Positions 11,691-23,639 of a DNA stretch of 64,000 nt are shown here, one piece after another (the first letter of the stretch is position 1; the number at the start of each line of letters is the position of its first letter). The notes under the pieces are model-generated. The model was not told the DNA's origin, made no database searches, and saw only the letters and a list, made by a program, of their open reading frames with translations. Origin of the DNA: Linnemannia hyalina (Eukaryota > Mortierellomycota > Mortierellomycetes > Mortierellales > Mortierellaceae); assembly GCA_019671135.1 (NCBI GenBank), contig JAHRHY010000014.1:184001-248000 (forward strand). Direction: 5' to 3'. Made by a program: the position numbers and the translations under genes.

Positions 11691-12849
11691 TCATCCACAT
11701 CCCAACGATCAGAGTTATCCAGGAAGGAACCAGGAACAGACAAAAAAAGGAGGATTAGCGGAGCCTGAAAAAATGAGTAGGACATTGAAACTCCACCACA
11801 AAACAACAACAACAACAAAGTCAACAAAAACAAAAACAAAGCAGCAGCAGTGGGGAGGGAGAGGAAAGAGAGAACAACAGCCTATTCAAAAGTCAGCTGC
11901 AGTCGTCAATTGCTTATTTTTTTCCTCCTTTTGTTGGTTGTTCTCTACCAGCAACAGCAGTTTTATAATCTCACAGTGGTGTCGAATTGCTTGCAGCATT
12001 GTCGATGACTCCTTTTTCTCGTTCTTTTTTTGCTATCAGAGTTCCTTGCTGCTTTTGTTCTAGTTCTTTTTTCTTTCCCCTTTCTTTTTTTCTTTTATTC
12101 TTTTATGGAATTGACAGTTTTTCTTATCATTCATCATTTTTTCGCATAATAAAATAACAAAAAAGCTGAAAAACAAACACATTCATACACAACAGTGAGT
12201 CTTAATGTAAGAAGTGCCCTCTATCCACGCCAATACGGATATATCCATGTGTTTGTTTTTTTTGCGGGACCACTTGTTTGTCTGTAGCATGCATGTGTAT
12301 CCTCTTTTTTTTTCTTGTATCACATAAAGGGAGTGCTCTCAAGAGTCAGAGCTGCTGAAGGTAATGCAAGGGTTACAGAGGGGGTGGGAACGGGAGGAGG
12401 CGGGAGACGGGAGAGACAAAGACGGCTGTTTTTGGGTGTCATTCGGTTTGGTTTGTCGGTCGGGGATTAGAAACTGTTCAGACTACCGGTGCTTTGTTCG
12501 TCCAGAGATCAAAGGACCATCGGAGGATGAAGTAGTGTGGTGATAATGATTGTGGTTTAAGTCTTGAATTTACGACTATCGAGCTTCAAGAAAGAAAGAA
12601 AAAAAAAAGCAAAGGAGGAAAGGGGAAGTGAGAATATGAAAAGGAAAAGGAGGAGAATGAGTTAAAAAGAGCTCAAGACGATGTGCAGCGACGGGTAGGC
12701 ATGATGATTTGCGAAAAGAATTCAAAGACTGCAACATGTCTTTCTTTCCCTTTTTTTTTTTTTTTTTTTTTTTTTTGTTGGACAAGCACACTCAAATACA
12801 CATCTTCGTGTCCACAGCAACGCACCGAATAACAAAGCAGCAGGAAAAA
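11691..12849. other. 3' flank of the Zn2Cys6 gene, no further gene seen
   Basis: AT-rich untranslated sequence with CAA-rich and T-rich stretches, AATAAAA near 12148, and a 26-nt T tract at 12751-12776. The short open frames across it are poly-Lys or poly-Phe artefacts of these tracts. Confidence 0.55.
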
Positions 12850-13250
12850 GTTGAGATATATACGACCTGACCGTCGTTGGCGCAACAGGGTTCGCAGGAA
12901 GCTCATCATCAACAAAATCATCCCGATGTGTCAAGTGAGACTGCGGGAGGAAGGGTTTCGTTCACACAACCTTTCCTCTCCTCAATCTATGCACAAGCTA
13001 GCTACGTTTCCGTTTCATAGGGGAGGCTGTTGTAGGCGCATGTATCCAAGAACTCACCTCTTATGTCGACATCACTGAAGGGTCTAGATTCATCGAAGAC
13101 AAGATGCTCAAATGCCGTATCGCCGCAAAAGTTCATGCGTGTAGGTTTGGCAGTACCCTTGCGGATATGGGACTCTGTATACCAAGCTAGAACTGGCGGC
13201 AGAGTGCATGTTGCGGGTGATGATGGGTTTTGGGTAACCAGCCTTCGTCT
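12850..13250 (+). pseudogene. decayed tandem copy of the downstream saccharopine-dehydrogenase-like gene
   Basis: At 12857-12915 the frame reads YDLTVVGATGFAGSS, matching YDVTIFGATGFTGK of the intact gene. At 13020-13080 GEAVVGACIQELTSYVDIT matches GEAVVKACIQEGAHYVDIT. At 13085-13180 SRFIEDKMLK...VHACRFGSTLADMGL matches EFIEGMMLK...VHVCGFDSIPADLGV. The blocks are in the same order but in different frames, most of exon 1 is missing, and there is no continuous reading frame. The copy lies 0.6-0.9 kb upstream in the same orientation, consistent with an old tandem duplication that decayed. Confidence 0.82.
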
Positions 13251-13818
13251 TTTCGAAGCGGCGAGTCTCCGACTCTCCATTCTCTCTAGAACAGAGTGGT
13301 CAATTGTTTGTGTCGAGCACAGCAGCGGTTCTAATTCCGCCGATCAATGGAACGCCCTTTTTTTTACTTGAAGAGCTGTTATGCGCTGTGGCTACTACGA
13401 CGCACCTTTTTGTTCCTTCTTTGTGTGTGCGTGTTTTACCTCAGCCTCACTCCGTGGCACAAAAAGTGTATGATATACAATAATTGGACTGCAACGCGCG
13501 GCATGACAATTACCATATTCACATGGGGCTCAGCAAAGGATAGAAATGCTTGCAAGTGTATTATTATGTTTGCATGGCTGTCTATCACGATCAGAGATGG
13601 TGCTCTCGTTAGAAATGTTGAAGGAGAGTCTTTGTCATGCCCCAGTTTGCTCTTCACAGGGGGTGGCTTGCAATTCGATCGATCAGGCCCTAAGTCCGAA
13701 AAAATCATGCAAAAAGGGAAAGGAGTGTGCGCTGTCTTCTGACTTTCTTCATTCACCCAACCGAAACTCCCCTCAATCAACAACCTCGACCATCACCATC
13801 ACACATCACACATCAGCC
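13251..13818. other. upstream region of the saccharopine-dehydrogenase-like gene
   Basis: No gene is recognised. The end (13740-13818) is a CA/TC-rich leader with CACCATCACA-like repeats just before the start codon. An open frame runs in from 13546, but its upstream residues do not resemble the family. Confidence 0.5.
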
Positions 13819-15491
13819 ATGGCAGAGAAATACGACGTGACAATCTTTGGCGCAACGGGATTCACCGGAAAGAACATCCTCGACGAGGTCATCAAGACCG
13901 CACCCAAGACAACCTTCCCTGGACAGCAACCGATTCGTGTTGCGATCGCGGGTCGGTCGCGTGAGAAACTTGAACAGCTCGTTGCGAGACTTCCTACGAC
14001 GGGTGAAGGGGCCGCCGCTGGGAGTATTAAGGTCGATGTTATTGTTGCAGATGCGCAAGATGAAGAGAGTATGAGGGCTATGTGTCGCGTTTCCAAGGTT
14101 GTCATTGCTGCAGGTATGACATACACGCCTCTTCATCAATATTTATCTAGCGAACCGACATGACATGGCCTTGGTCAGGCGCAATATGAAGGTGCACTAC
14201 GACTCACTCAACTTCCTTCTTCAAAAACAATAGCTGGACCATTCCGTTTCACGGGAGAGGCTGTTGTGAAGGCTTGTATTCAGGAGGGCGCGCATTACGT
14301 CGATATTACAGGAGAACCCGAGTTCATTGAAGGAATGATGCTCAAATACCACGAACAAGCCAAGAAGGAACAAGTCGCGATTGTTCATGTCTGTGGATTC
14401 GACAGTATCCCTGCGGATCTCGGTGTCCTCTATACCAAGCAGCAGTTGGAGAAGAACCACAACGCCTTGCCATCGACGATTGAGATGTTTTTTAAACTCC
14501 ACATCGCTGGAAACTCTGGATTCGCTGGAAACTATGCCACCTACGCGTCGGTGAGTTTTATTCTATCAGCTCGTGTCAACATCAATACGACCGATGATGA
14601 TATGTCGATACAGTCATGTACTATTCCGCAGACTGACCTCAGGACGCGTTCTTGTTAAAATAGGCGGTGCATGGATTTGGGAGTGCGGGGTTATTGCGTC
14701 AGTTGCGCAAGACCGCCAACCGACCCCAGATTCCCAAGATCGGACCTTCGTTGGCCGTCAACCCCAAGCCCCATTGGGTCAGCAAGGTCGCTGCCTACAC
14801 AATCCCCTTCTTCTTTGCCGACCCCTCCGTCATTCGCCTCTCTCAACAGTTGGTGCTCCAGGACAAGGATCTGCAGGCATCTCAAGCACCCCCTGTCCAG
14901 TTTTCGGCATATATCTGTATCCCTTCATTCAAGACTCTGGTCATAACCATCTTTGCATCGACTGCATTTGGACTATTGGCCAAGTATGAGGCTGGACGCC
15001 GGTTCTTGTTGAAGCACCCTCGTTTGTTTACTTTGGGGGTCTTCTCCCATGATGGACCTAGCAAGCAGCAGTTGGCGGAGACGTCATTCTCGGAGACTTT
15101 CTATGCGCAAGGATATTCAAAGGAATTGAGGGATAAGCACCCTAACCCCGAGGATCTCCGTTGCGTTCAGCCCGATGTCTCTTTGGTCACCAGCGTCTCT
15201 GGACCCGAGCCAGGTAACAGCCTTGCTGTGTGCTGTTTATAACTTGATCCCAAAAAGGTTACCTATTGCTTGCATAGAATGAAATCGTTGTATTAACATG
15301 ATCTACTATTTATTGCTATAGGATATGTGGCGACACCCAAGATGGTTGTGCAGGCAGCATACACGCTGTTGCGACAGAAGGACAAGGTCCCCAATGGCGT
15401 ATTGACTCCGGCAGTTGCCTTTGCCAGGACGGATTTGATTGATCGTCTGCAGGAGCAGGGTATCGTCTTTTCGACTGTTGTCAAGAACTAA
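13819..15491 (+). CDS. saccharopine dehydrogenase-like oxidoreductase (SCCPDH-type; four exons)
   Basis: NAD(P)-binding membrane-associated oxidoreductase of the SCCPDH group; the reaction is not established for this group, and it is not the true lysine-pathway enzyme. Exons are 13819-14113, 14234-14550, 14664-15213 and 15322-15491, all in frame, giving 443 aa (human SCCPDH 429). The N-terminal Rossmann motif is TIFGATGFTGKNIL. YVDITGEPEFIEGM, VCGFDSIPADLG and the GYVATPKMVVQAAYTLL C-terminus are family blocks. A hydrophobic stretch, TLVITIFASTAFGLL, sits near residue 310, as in animal homologues. The start follows the TCAGCC-ATG context. A decayed paralogue lies just upstream. Confidence 0.92.
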
Positions 15492-15886
15492 GAAAAACGA
15501 TCCGCTCTCATGACTACCAACCTGCACGCAACCCTTCCTTTCCCACTGTCTCTCTTTTTTTTTAACGATCTTCTACGACAAACAACCAAATATCAAATAC
15601 CATCACAATACGACCTGAATAATAAAAACCCCCCTTCCAAGAAAGGAAAAGAACAAGCACATTCTATGGTGGGTTATCAATGAATGATATCCGCAACACT
15701 AGCGAGGGTAAGCCAGCATGGGTGTGGGATATGAACAATCATGGCAGGAAAACCTATAGAGGGGCTATGGAAACGAGTTTGCCAACATGGTCATACACAA
15801 CATGCAAAAAATAATGAATGTGGATTGTGATATGAACAACCGGGGAGAGGAAAAAAAATGCTGATTGTCGATACTGTAGAAAAGTC
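15492..15886. other. intergenic, no gene seen
   Basis: Contains the 3' flank of the oxidoreductase gene (AATAAAAA near 15620). The remainder shows no coding or structural signal that I can support. Confidence 0.5.
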
Positions 15887-16300
15887 TTAAGGTTTGACCC
15901 ATCTGCGATCTTCAATCATCCTCAGCGTCCCTCCAGTCATTTGGTCAAACTCATTTCGTGCCTTTGACGACCGTGGAAGATCTCTCAGTTTGTTTGATTT
16001 CGAAGGGGAGAATAGAACAAAGAAACTGTCCCTCTTAGTTGCACGCCGTGGAGGGGTGGTTGCACTTGACAGAGCAAACGAAAACTGCATAATCCTTAAG
16101 AATCTCATCCATGGCTATTGTCTATCCAGGTCCAGCAGGATAGCCGCGTTGAGGCGTACAGACTTGTCCAACTGTCGGGTGCATGTTGAGCCTGGTACAA
16201 CCGGCTTGCACTCAAAAAACTGCAATATCGCCTGTACATGCACCCTCTGCCATAACCCGGATGGTGAGATCTACCTTCCGACCTCACACTCCATGCGTCG
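15887..16300 (-). pseudogene. possible 3' exons of a decayed unknown gene
   Basis: The minus strand reads FFECKPVVPGSTCTRQLDK...RLNAAILLDLDRQ, then a stop (near 16124), then continues in the same frame as PWMRFLRIMQFSFAL and ends RRWVKP-stop at 15887. The composition is protein-like and the frame otherwise stays open for about 380 nt, suggesting a gene tail with an acquired stop. It may belong to the same locus as the exons at 16480-17136. I do not recognise the family. Confidence 0.35.
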
Positions 16301-16479
16301 CCTAGCCGAAATCAGCATCCGTGATCTTGCGACAATTATTGGATGACTTTGAAGCTAGTTTTCCGCTATTCATACGTGAGTTATCAACCAGTTTAGCCTT
16401 CCATCAATGATAACAGCAGAGGTGGTTATTATCTCAACTTGCGAAATGACTCGAAGCCTTCCACCATACAACATGGTGT

Positions 16480-17136
16480 TCAGGATTGGCCAACGAAAAC
16501 ATGTTCAGAAACTGGCTTAGCAAAGATGTCGTGTTCAAGCCACAGCAGCAGCAGGCACAGGACCTTGAGCGCCGTGTATCTCTCCCTGTCGTCCTTGGTC
16601 AGCCTTGGACTCGATGACTTTGATAGCGACGAATATACGACCTCTTGAAGATTATTCATTGACATAGCTGTTGGATCGTCCTCGTCAGGATAAGAGCGCA
16701 TAAAAATCTTTTCTGACTCATAGGGCATGCAAGTAGCCTTCGACACAGCCACAATCCAGGGCGAGGACGAAAGAGAACGGCTAGTAGGGGGTATGGTGTT
16801 GATGATTCCTGGCACAATGATGCTAAGGGGGTGAGCACAAGCAGTGTCAGCTGGAGTAAAGTCGTTGTCATTCACGGTGACGGAATAGAAGAAGGATGAA
16901 GAATATGACATACGAAAGGAACTCCCACAACACATCTTTCTTGTGGATCACGTCTCCGGGTTCTTCGAGCAGCCTCAGGGCCAATCTAGACATCCCGTCA
17001 TGGATATCAGACAGACCGGAGGGGACCGTTGGAAGCACCAACGGACGATCTTGAACCTTGATGAAATATAGGTGTTAATATGGTGAACAGAAGTGGGGGG
17101 TGACGATGGCTGTAAGATACTCTAGTTATGCATACC
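16480..17136 (-). pseudogene. three spliceable exons of an unrecognised, probably decaying gene
   Basis: Three minus-strand segments splice cleanly: an exon ending at 17136 (SNPFYELVQYIFRK|GTATGC), 17056-16914 (VQDRPLVLPTVPSGLSD ... DVLWEFLS|GTATGT) and 16822-16480 (IIVPGIINTIPPTSR ... DIFAKPVSEHVFVGQS-stop). Introns are 79 and 91 nt with normal borders and frame is kept. No clean start is found: the nearest ATG (17243) runs into a TAG after 13 codons. After the TGA at 16480 the frame continues with protein-like residues. The family is unknown. The intact splice signals suggest recent decay, or a gene whose first exon I cannot place. It lies next to the Fanzor relic on the same strand. Confidence 0.5.
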
Positions 17137-17354
17137 TTGCGAAAGATGTACTGCACAAGCTCATAGAATGGGTTACTTGTTGCACGTGAAGTCGAGAGTA
17201 TCTAAGTCACCTTGTCTAATCCAGCACCATCGTTGTCTGTCATATGAATGAACGAATGGAGCATGAAAAACGCCTCACATGCACTAGAAAAGCGTGGCAC
17301 ACCCAGCGACAATAGACAAAAGTAGACCACGCGCAAAAACGCGTATTAATTACG

Positions 17355-18240
17355 CCACCGAAATGAAGTCATCGCAAGTGCTGTAGTGCCTTGATACAAA
17401 AACTGAACCTACTTGATCTTGACAGATTCGACACAGGAAATGATCTTTTGCGACCTCGGGGGAGAGCGCTGCTGCTTCTTGTGATGTCCACGGATGCGCT
17501 GGTGCCGCCAGTATCGGCGTTAATCGTGGAGGAGCTGGATTGTGTTGTTGTCAGGTTAGTGTCTTCTTGGGGTACCTGCCGTCTGCCGTCCTGGACTGCA
17601 GGTAACGGGGTCTCTCTTGGTTCTCCAGGTAACCTCACACGATCTTGGACATGTTTTCTGCGGCCATAACGTCCCTGTAGTTATACCTCTCGCAGTTTGG
17701 ACAGTAGTCAAACACTTGAACTCTTTGCGATCATAACGAATGGTACATATGCCAGCGGGATAAAATAGGCCAAGAATGGAAGAATGGAGCGACGTCAGGC
17801 GTCCAGTGCACTTGAACTGACCAATCATGACTGGATTCTTGGGGCGCCGATTATGGCCGATGCTTCCGCCTTCAATTCCAAGCAGACTCGTCGCAATGGC
17901 GTGGTACTCTGCTTGCTTAGCCCCCGTCTTGTCCCAATCATGCTTCTTGAATCGGTTCTTGTCTCTGTTGTAGAACTCTGACAGTCGTTCCTCGACCTTC
18001 TCCACTTCTTGATGTACTCGACAACATTGACTCTAGGACCATGGAGGAGTGGAAGATCAGATTCAATATGGGCAATCGACGTTGGCTGCTGGTCTGGGAT
18101 CGATTCCTTTTCTTCTTCTGGCCATATCCTATGTCGGAATACCGGCCGGAGTATTGCCTTTTGGTTCACTGTGAGGTTGTGGTGAGCATGCGGATCTTCT
18201 GGAAGATAGGCATATGCACCGACTTTTGTGTCAACGTAAA
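17355..18240 (-). pseudogene. Fanzor (TnpB-like RNA-guided nuclease) relic
   Basis: Conserved blocks appear in the correct order on the minus strand. A RuvC-I-like VGAYAYLPEDP is followed by NLTVNQKAILRPVFRHRIW and the RuvC-II-like SIAHIESDLPLL with its Glu. Next come ERLSEFYNRDKNRFKKHDWD and GGSIGHNRRP...QFKCTGRLTSLHSS. A half zinc ribbon, DYCPNC, runs into the RuvC-III motif YNYRDVMAAENM (17651-17683) with its catalytic Asp. The trailing GYLENQERPRYLQ is also typical of fungal members. Defects: a 1-nt frameshift near 18008; loss of the segment carrying the first zinc-ribbon Cys pair, with a frame change (about 17690-17740); a TGA at 17635-17637; and no recognisable N-terminal domains or RuvC-I Asp. 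Assignment rests on motif recall, not a search. An ordinary OrfB-type transposase relic is the alternative. Confidence 0.7.
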
Positions 18241-19051
18241 GAGGAGAATAAAGGTGGGCGTGTGTGTGTGGAAAAGTATGGAAGTTGGACAGAAGCATTG
18301 GATCAACCCATGGAGATAAAGAAGATATGTCGTACACAATGGAGAAGAGAGAGAGAGAGAAAGATGCGCACCATCTTTTGTTTGTGTTAGCGCTCGTTTT
18401 TGTTCTCTTTCCTGGGCGGGCTGTGTCTGTGTGGACACATGGGAGGAATAGGAGCAGCAGCACAAGTAAGAGCAGGTCCAGCCCTAGTAGGTGGGCAAGC
18501 ACAATGGCGTATGGCCCATTCTTTGAGAGCCACCCGTCCACTTGTCCACTCACTTGCACTTTTCTCTTTCCCTCATCGCCTCATCTCTTCTGCTTTCTGG
18601 TCATCCTTTTTCCCCTCCTCTCTCTCTGTCTCTCTCTCTCTCCCTCTCTCTCTCTGTCTCTTTCTCTCTTCTCTTTCCTCCTTTCTTCCCTTCGTCCATT
18701 GGTCATCACGCCTTTCTTCCCCTTCCGTACCTTTTTTCTTCCTTTCTTCCTGTTGCTATTATTCCCCCTTTTCTGTTGTCGCTCTTTAGTAGTTATCCAC
18801 AACAACAACTAGCAGAGCTCAACTCTATCCATCCCCACCACACACACAACAACAACCTGGGCTGAACTGAACAATTGGGGAAGCTTACTTTGCAAACGGA
18901 GCAAAACACCAAACGACCGACCGAACGATAAAGAGCCCTCCCTTCCCTTCTTTCTTTCCCTTCCTTTTCTCTCCACTTTCTCCCCTTCTCCCCTTCTCCA
19001 CTCCACCTCAACTTTCACCCTTCCCTTTAACGACAAAAGAAAGCCAAACAA
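18241..19051. promoter_or_regulatory. upstream region of the RhoGAP gene with CT-rich leader
   Basis: Gene-free. It contains an imperfect CT/CTGT microsatellite (about 18606-18668) and long pyrimidine tracts up to the start codon at 19052, the usual leader style for highly expressed fungal genes. Open frames here are Leu/Ser-rich artefacts of the repeat. Confidence 0.55.
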
Positions 19052-22000
19052 ATGACGGCCTCGATACCTGTCAACAGGTTCTCAGAGACAAAGTTCTCCG
19101 AGTCCTTTTGGTCCAACTCCCGGGGCGACTATGTCACAGGAATCAATGTCCTCCATTCAAAGATGGACCAGGGCGTGGTCGAGGACCAGGAGATCCTGAC
19201 CTACCTCCGTGAACGGATCGATGTCGAGCAACGCTATGGCAATGCCCTGATCGAGATGGGAAACCGTCGCCTCAAGGTAAACTTCCTTTTTCACAGTTTA
19301 CCATTATATACCCCTTTGAGACACATCTACGCTGAGGACAAAGGACAAAAAGGCATTAAGGATATAACCAGCAGGAGCACCACCACAGCCACCGTCACCC
19401 CTTGTCCCCTGGCCCTTGTATGCGTGCTGTTGTTGTTTTTCTGCTTTGTCAGGGCTGTGTTGTGTCTGGTCTGGTCTGGGTATCTCATCGCAACGCTCTG
19501 ACCTGACATTGGTCTGGCCTCACATGTGGTGTACGTGCGTGGTGAGGATTGGAAGAGGAGGAGGAAGAAAAGATTGGCCAGTTGGCTGGTTCGAGATGGC
19601 TCTGGTTCGAGATGGTTCTGCCCGCCTACCTGGTTGTCGCGGGCTGACTGGCTGGGGTGTGTTGGCACACAGGACAAAAAAATCCCGTTGGCGTGTAACA
19701 TCCTTCTCTTGCTGCTTACTCGCGCCAGCCCACAACGACAATATCGTCGAACAAACAAACAAATGGAGAGCAGGGCAGCCAACCATTGGAAGAGAAACAA
19801 TTGGCATTGGAGCAAAGCAAGAAAAGCGCCTCATGCTTGATACCAATAACATACGCCCATCTTCGAGGACGACACCCTTTTTTCACGAAACAGCCCTTCC
19901 TTCCTTGCTTGGACAAAGACAAAAGGATGGAAGGACGGACAGGGGCGAGGTGGCAACACATGATCGTACTTTACACAATACCGTAACAAAAACATCTCTT
20001 GACGCTAAAAACAAACACCGCCCATTCCTCTTCCTTACGCCCCTCTTCGCCCCTCCCTCCTATTTGTGTTCTCCCTTGATCAAATAGCTCGAAGGATTCC
20101 TGAGAGACGACGGCGCTTCGTTGAGAAAGACGTTCGAGACCATTAAGAACGAGAGCATTGGCCTCGGCAATGGTCACATCTCCCTCGCCAACAATCTCAA
20201 GGAACTCGTCCTGGCTCCCCTTGTCAAGTTCAACTCACAGGTCTACCAGACCACTCAGCAGAGCCGCGAGGATATCGAGAACCGGCTCAAGCTCTTCGAC
20301 AAGCATCTTCTTGACCTCGATCGATCCCATGCCGCCTATGTCGCAAAGTGCAACACCGCCGACCAGGCTGAGATGGAGGCCAACAAGATCGCCGCCGAGG
20401 ATGCTGCTGCGCATGGATCTCCTCCAAGTGCCTCTTCAGACAACCTCGACGTCGAGCGTCGACACGAGTTTGCCTCGCAGCGGTTCACGATTCTGGAGCT
20501 CAACAAGTTTTTGAACAAGATGAGGGCCGAGGTCCCCTCGCAGGATGTCAAGGTCCCAATCATGGGAGTCTACAACAACTGCTGCACCGGATCGGCCATT
20601 GCACACTGGATCCAACAAAACACCAAGGCCAGGACGATCGAGGAGGCGGAGCACATTGGACAATCCCTCTCGGACGAAGGGTTCTTGCGATTGATCGGAC
20701 AGCGTGGCAACCGGTTCCTGGCCTCGCCCGCCAACTTTTACCAGTGGCGCGACCAGATGTTTGAGCTCCTTGATGAGGACGATCGGGAGGAGGAGATGTC
20801 GCTTGTCAAGAGGACCAAGCAGGAGGTTGAAAAAGCCGATGCTTCGTATCTCGCTGCTGTCAAGAAGGCTGACCTAACCCGTCTTCAGCTTGAAGTTGGA
20901 CTTGTAAGTTGTGTCTGTGTGGGCGAGCATAGGACGAGAGCACGCCGTTGTTTCTTCTTGCATATGATCCAGTTACTTGCAAATGGTGTCCTGCAACCAC
21001 CGTACTCGCTCACTCACTCCTGCCCTTTTTTTTCTTTCTTATCTCCTTGAATATTTTTATAGTTCTCTCATATGGACCTCCTGCAGCGCTGCGAATACGA
21101 GCGCATCAACACGTTTAAAAATGGTATGCGTTCTTTTTTTTTTTTGTCTGGACAGCCGATTATTCTTTTGCTGCATTTGTCCTAATCGTGTGTTATCTAT
21201 CGCAATAGCTTTCTTGAACTTTGCCGCTATCTTTTCGAACATTATCAGTATTACCCAGTCTGTCGCCGACCATTTGTTGATCTTCCAGGAAGCCCTTCGA
21301 CCCGCCAACGATGTCCAGTATGTCATTGAACAGTACCGCACCGGAGCCTTTGTACCCATGCCGACTCTCTACAACCACTTTTACCTCGGATCTGGCTATG
21401 GTAAGTTGTACCACGCAGGACGAAGAAGGGCTGCCGGAACTGTTTCAGAGAAAGGACGAACAATAATGAGATGGAGGGGTTACATGGTCAGGGGCATTAA
21501 TTTTGTCGTGCTAACGTAATGAAATCATCGCCGCATGTTTTTTTACGCCATGTTGTAATAGAACAAGTCTTTGGCGTCAACATTGAACAACACTGTAATT
21601 TCACTCGCAAGAAGGTGCCTCAACTAGTCACCAAGTGCTTGAGCAGGATCAAAAAGAGCTCTGTCGCCCTCACCAACGAACGTAAGTCTCACTTGCCATT
21701 GGAGATATCCCATTGTTGAGAAGTGTCGACTTTTTGACGTGTGTTAACAATTGAAACCGATTTGGTATTGTCTACTTATTAGAGAAAGTTGCATGCTGGA
21801 CGGCAGAGGTTCCTTTGTCTGAGATCCACACTCTCCGTAACAAGATCAACCACGGTAAGCTGCAGTGTCACCTCCATTTCTATTAGCAATATGTTGTGCA
21901 TAATTTAGAATGACCATGAAATGAGGTACTAATAACCACTTTGTTTTTGTGACATATTTAGGTGGCAAGATCACTCAAAAGCTGTTGCGACTTTTCGATG

Positions 22001-23639
22001 TGGCCACGGTCATTGGTGTCCTCCGTTTGTACTTCTTGGAACTCCCTGGATCTCTTTTGAATGGCGATGAATACGAGACTGTGAAGATCATCTATTCAAG
22101 CGGTAAGGGTAGGCAGATACTCCGACCCAGCAGGACTTTCGTCTCGGGTCAATTGGAAACACGCTGGCATGGAGCTGTCAACCTTACCGACGGCGATTTC
22201 ATTGCTGTTCAGGATTGTCAGGGAATTGACATATCTATGAACTGCAATGCGCCTATACTGGAACGATTTTACTGAAGCATTTCATCTTGCAATTCTTTCT
22301 CTTAGTGTCGGATGATGTGAATGATAGCAAGAACGATGCAAGGATCTCGTCCATCCGCAACCTGCTCGCCCTCCTCAGCGCCGCGCGATTCTATACCCTT
22401 TACGAAGTCGTCAAGCACGTCAGCAAGTAAGCCACTTTGTGTCACATGTATTCAATTCACCAGTGGTAGATGTGCTATATGAAGAACGCGATGACTAACA
22501 ATTATGTTTTGTCTAACCAACTGCAAAATAGTTTGATCAAGGAGACATCAGCTGACGACGACTTTACACACTATATTGCACACCGATGGGGACCCGTCTT
22601 CCTGCGACCTATTGAGGAGACGGCTGTGACACTGCACGACAAGCACCCCCAGCGTATGATGCGCGACATGCTGAAGATGACTCATCAGATCTTTGAGCCC
22701 ATCAGGATGAGCCGTGAAGAGGGTAACCTTTCGCGGTCGGTGACGACTCGTGCTCCTGCTACTCACCTGGGTCGTAACAGAAAGGGAGCTGTCCGCCACA
22801 GTCGCGATCTCAAGAGCTCCCCAGTCTCCCCTACTTCCAATGGCCATGCTGGTCCTGGTATGCCCTCGATTGCTGTCGAGGGTCAGGTTATTCCCGAGAA
22901 TGCTATCGCTGCCGCGGTTGCTGCTGCTGCCGATAATGGATCAGGTGTTGGTGCTACTCCACCCAAGCTTGTAAGGCGGCCACCCCCTTCGCGCTTCAAC
23001 TTGACGCGCTATGTCAGTGCCCCCGAGATGTTTAGCGAGCAGTCGGCGTCGAAGAAGAAGCCTTTGCTGAACGGAACTGCTGAGAATGGCGATGCCCAGA
23101 CCCCCGGACTGTTGAACACTACTGGATTGAAGCCCGCTGCAGGAGGGGATAAGAGCAGCCGGTCGCCCTTGCGCCAGAGTGTGATGGCCGTTGAGGAGAC
23201 CCCCGAGGAGGAAGATGAGGAGGACACTGCCATTGCTAACGCCATGGCTGCCGAGGCTGCTGCCGCTACTGCTACGCCCGAGATCGAGGCCGAGGTCGAG
23301 GCCGAGGTCGAGGCTGAGGCTGAGGTAACTTCTCCGGCTGTCGAGTCTGTGGCTGCTGCCCCCGAGGAGGATGTGCAGGCTGTTGCTATTGCCGAGCCCG
23401 AGTCAACGGCAGCCGAGGCCGTTGCGGTGTCGACCAACTCTTCTGGAGAGCAGCCCCAGGAGTGGAAGGCTGTCACTGGCCAGGAATTTGAGGCATCCGG
23501 ACGCAAGCTCGAGAGACGCCGCAAGAACCGTCAGTCGTCCTTGGGACCTAACGGCACTGCTGCTAATGGAGTTGCTCCTGAGACCAATGGCTTGTCTGCC
23601 GAGAGTGTCCTCCAAGCCTTGCGCGAGGAGGGTAACTAA
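19052..23639 (+). CDS. F-BAR / DEP / RhoGAP domain protein (Rgd2-like; nine exons)
   Basis: Couples membrane curvature to Rho/Cdc42 GTPase control at sites of polarised growth or cytokinesis (family knowledge). Exons are 19052-19276, 20088-20903, 21063-21123, 21209-21400, 21562-21681, 21783-21854, 21962-22102, 22306-22426 and 22532-23639, giving 951 aa. The FCH start is NRFSETKFSESFWSN; F-BAR coiled coil follows. A DEP domain (about residues 232-297, MGVYNNCCTGSAIAHWIQQN) is inserted before the coiled coil resumes. The RhoGAP domain covers about residues 434-610 (FGVNIEQH, PLSEIHTLRNKIN, LLRLFDVATVIGVLRLYFLELP). The residue expected as the catalytic arginine finger is not Arg. The C-terminal 300 residues are Ala/Glu-rich and disordered. 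Intron 1 is 811 nt. Confidence 0.9.
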
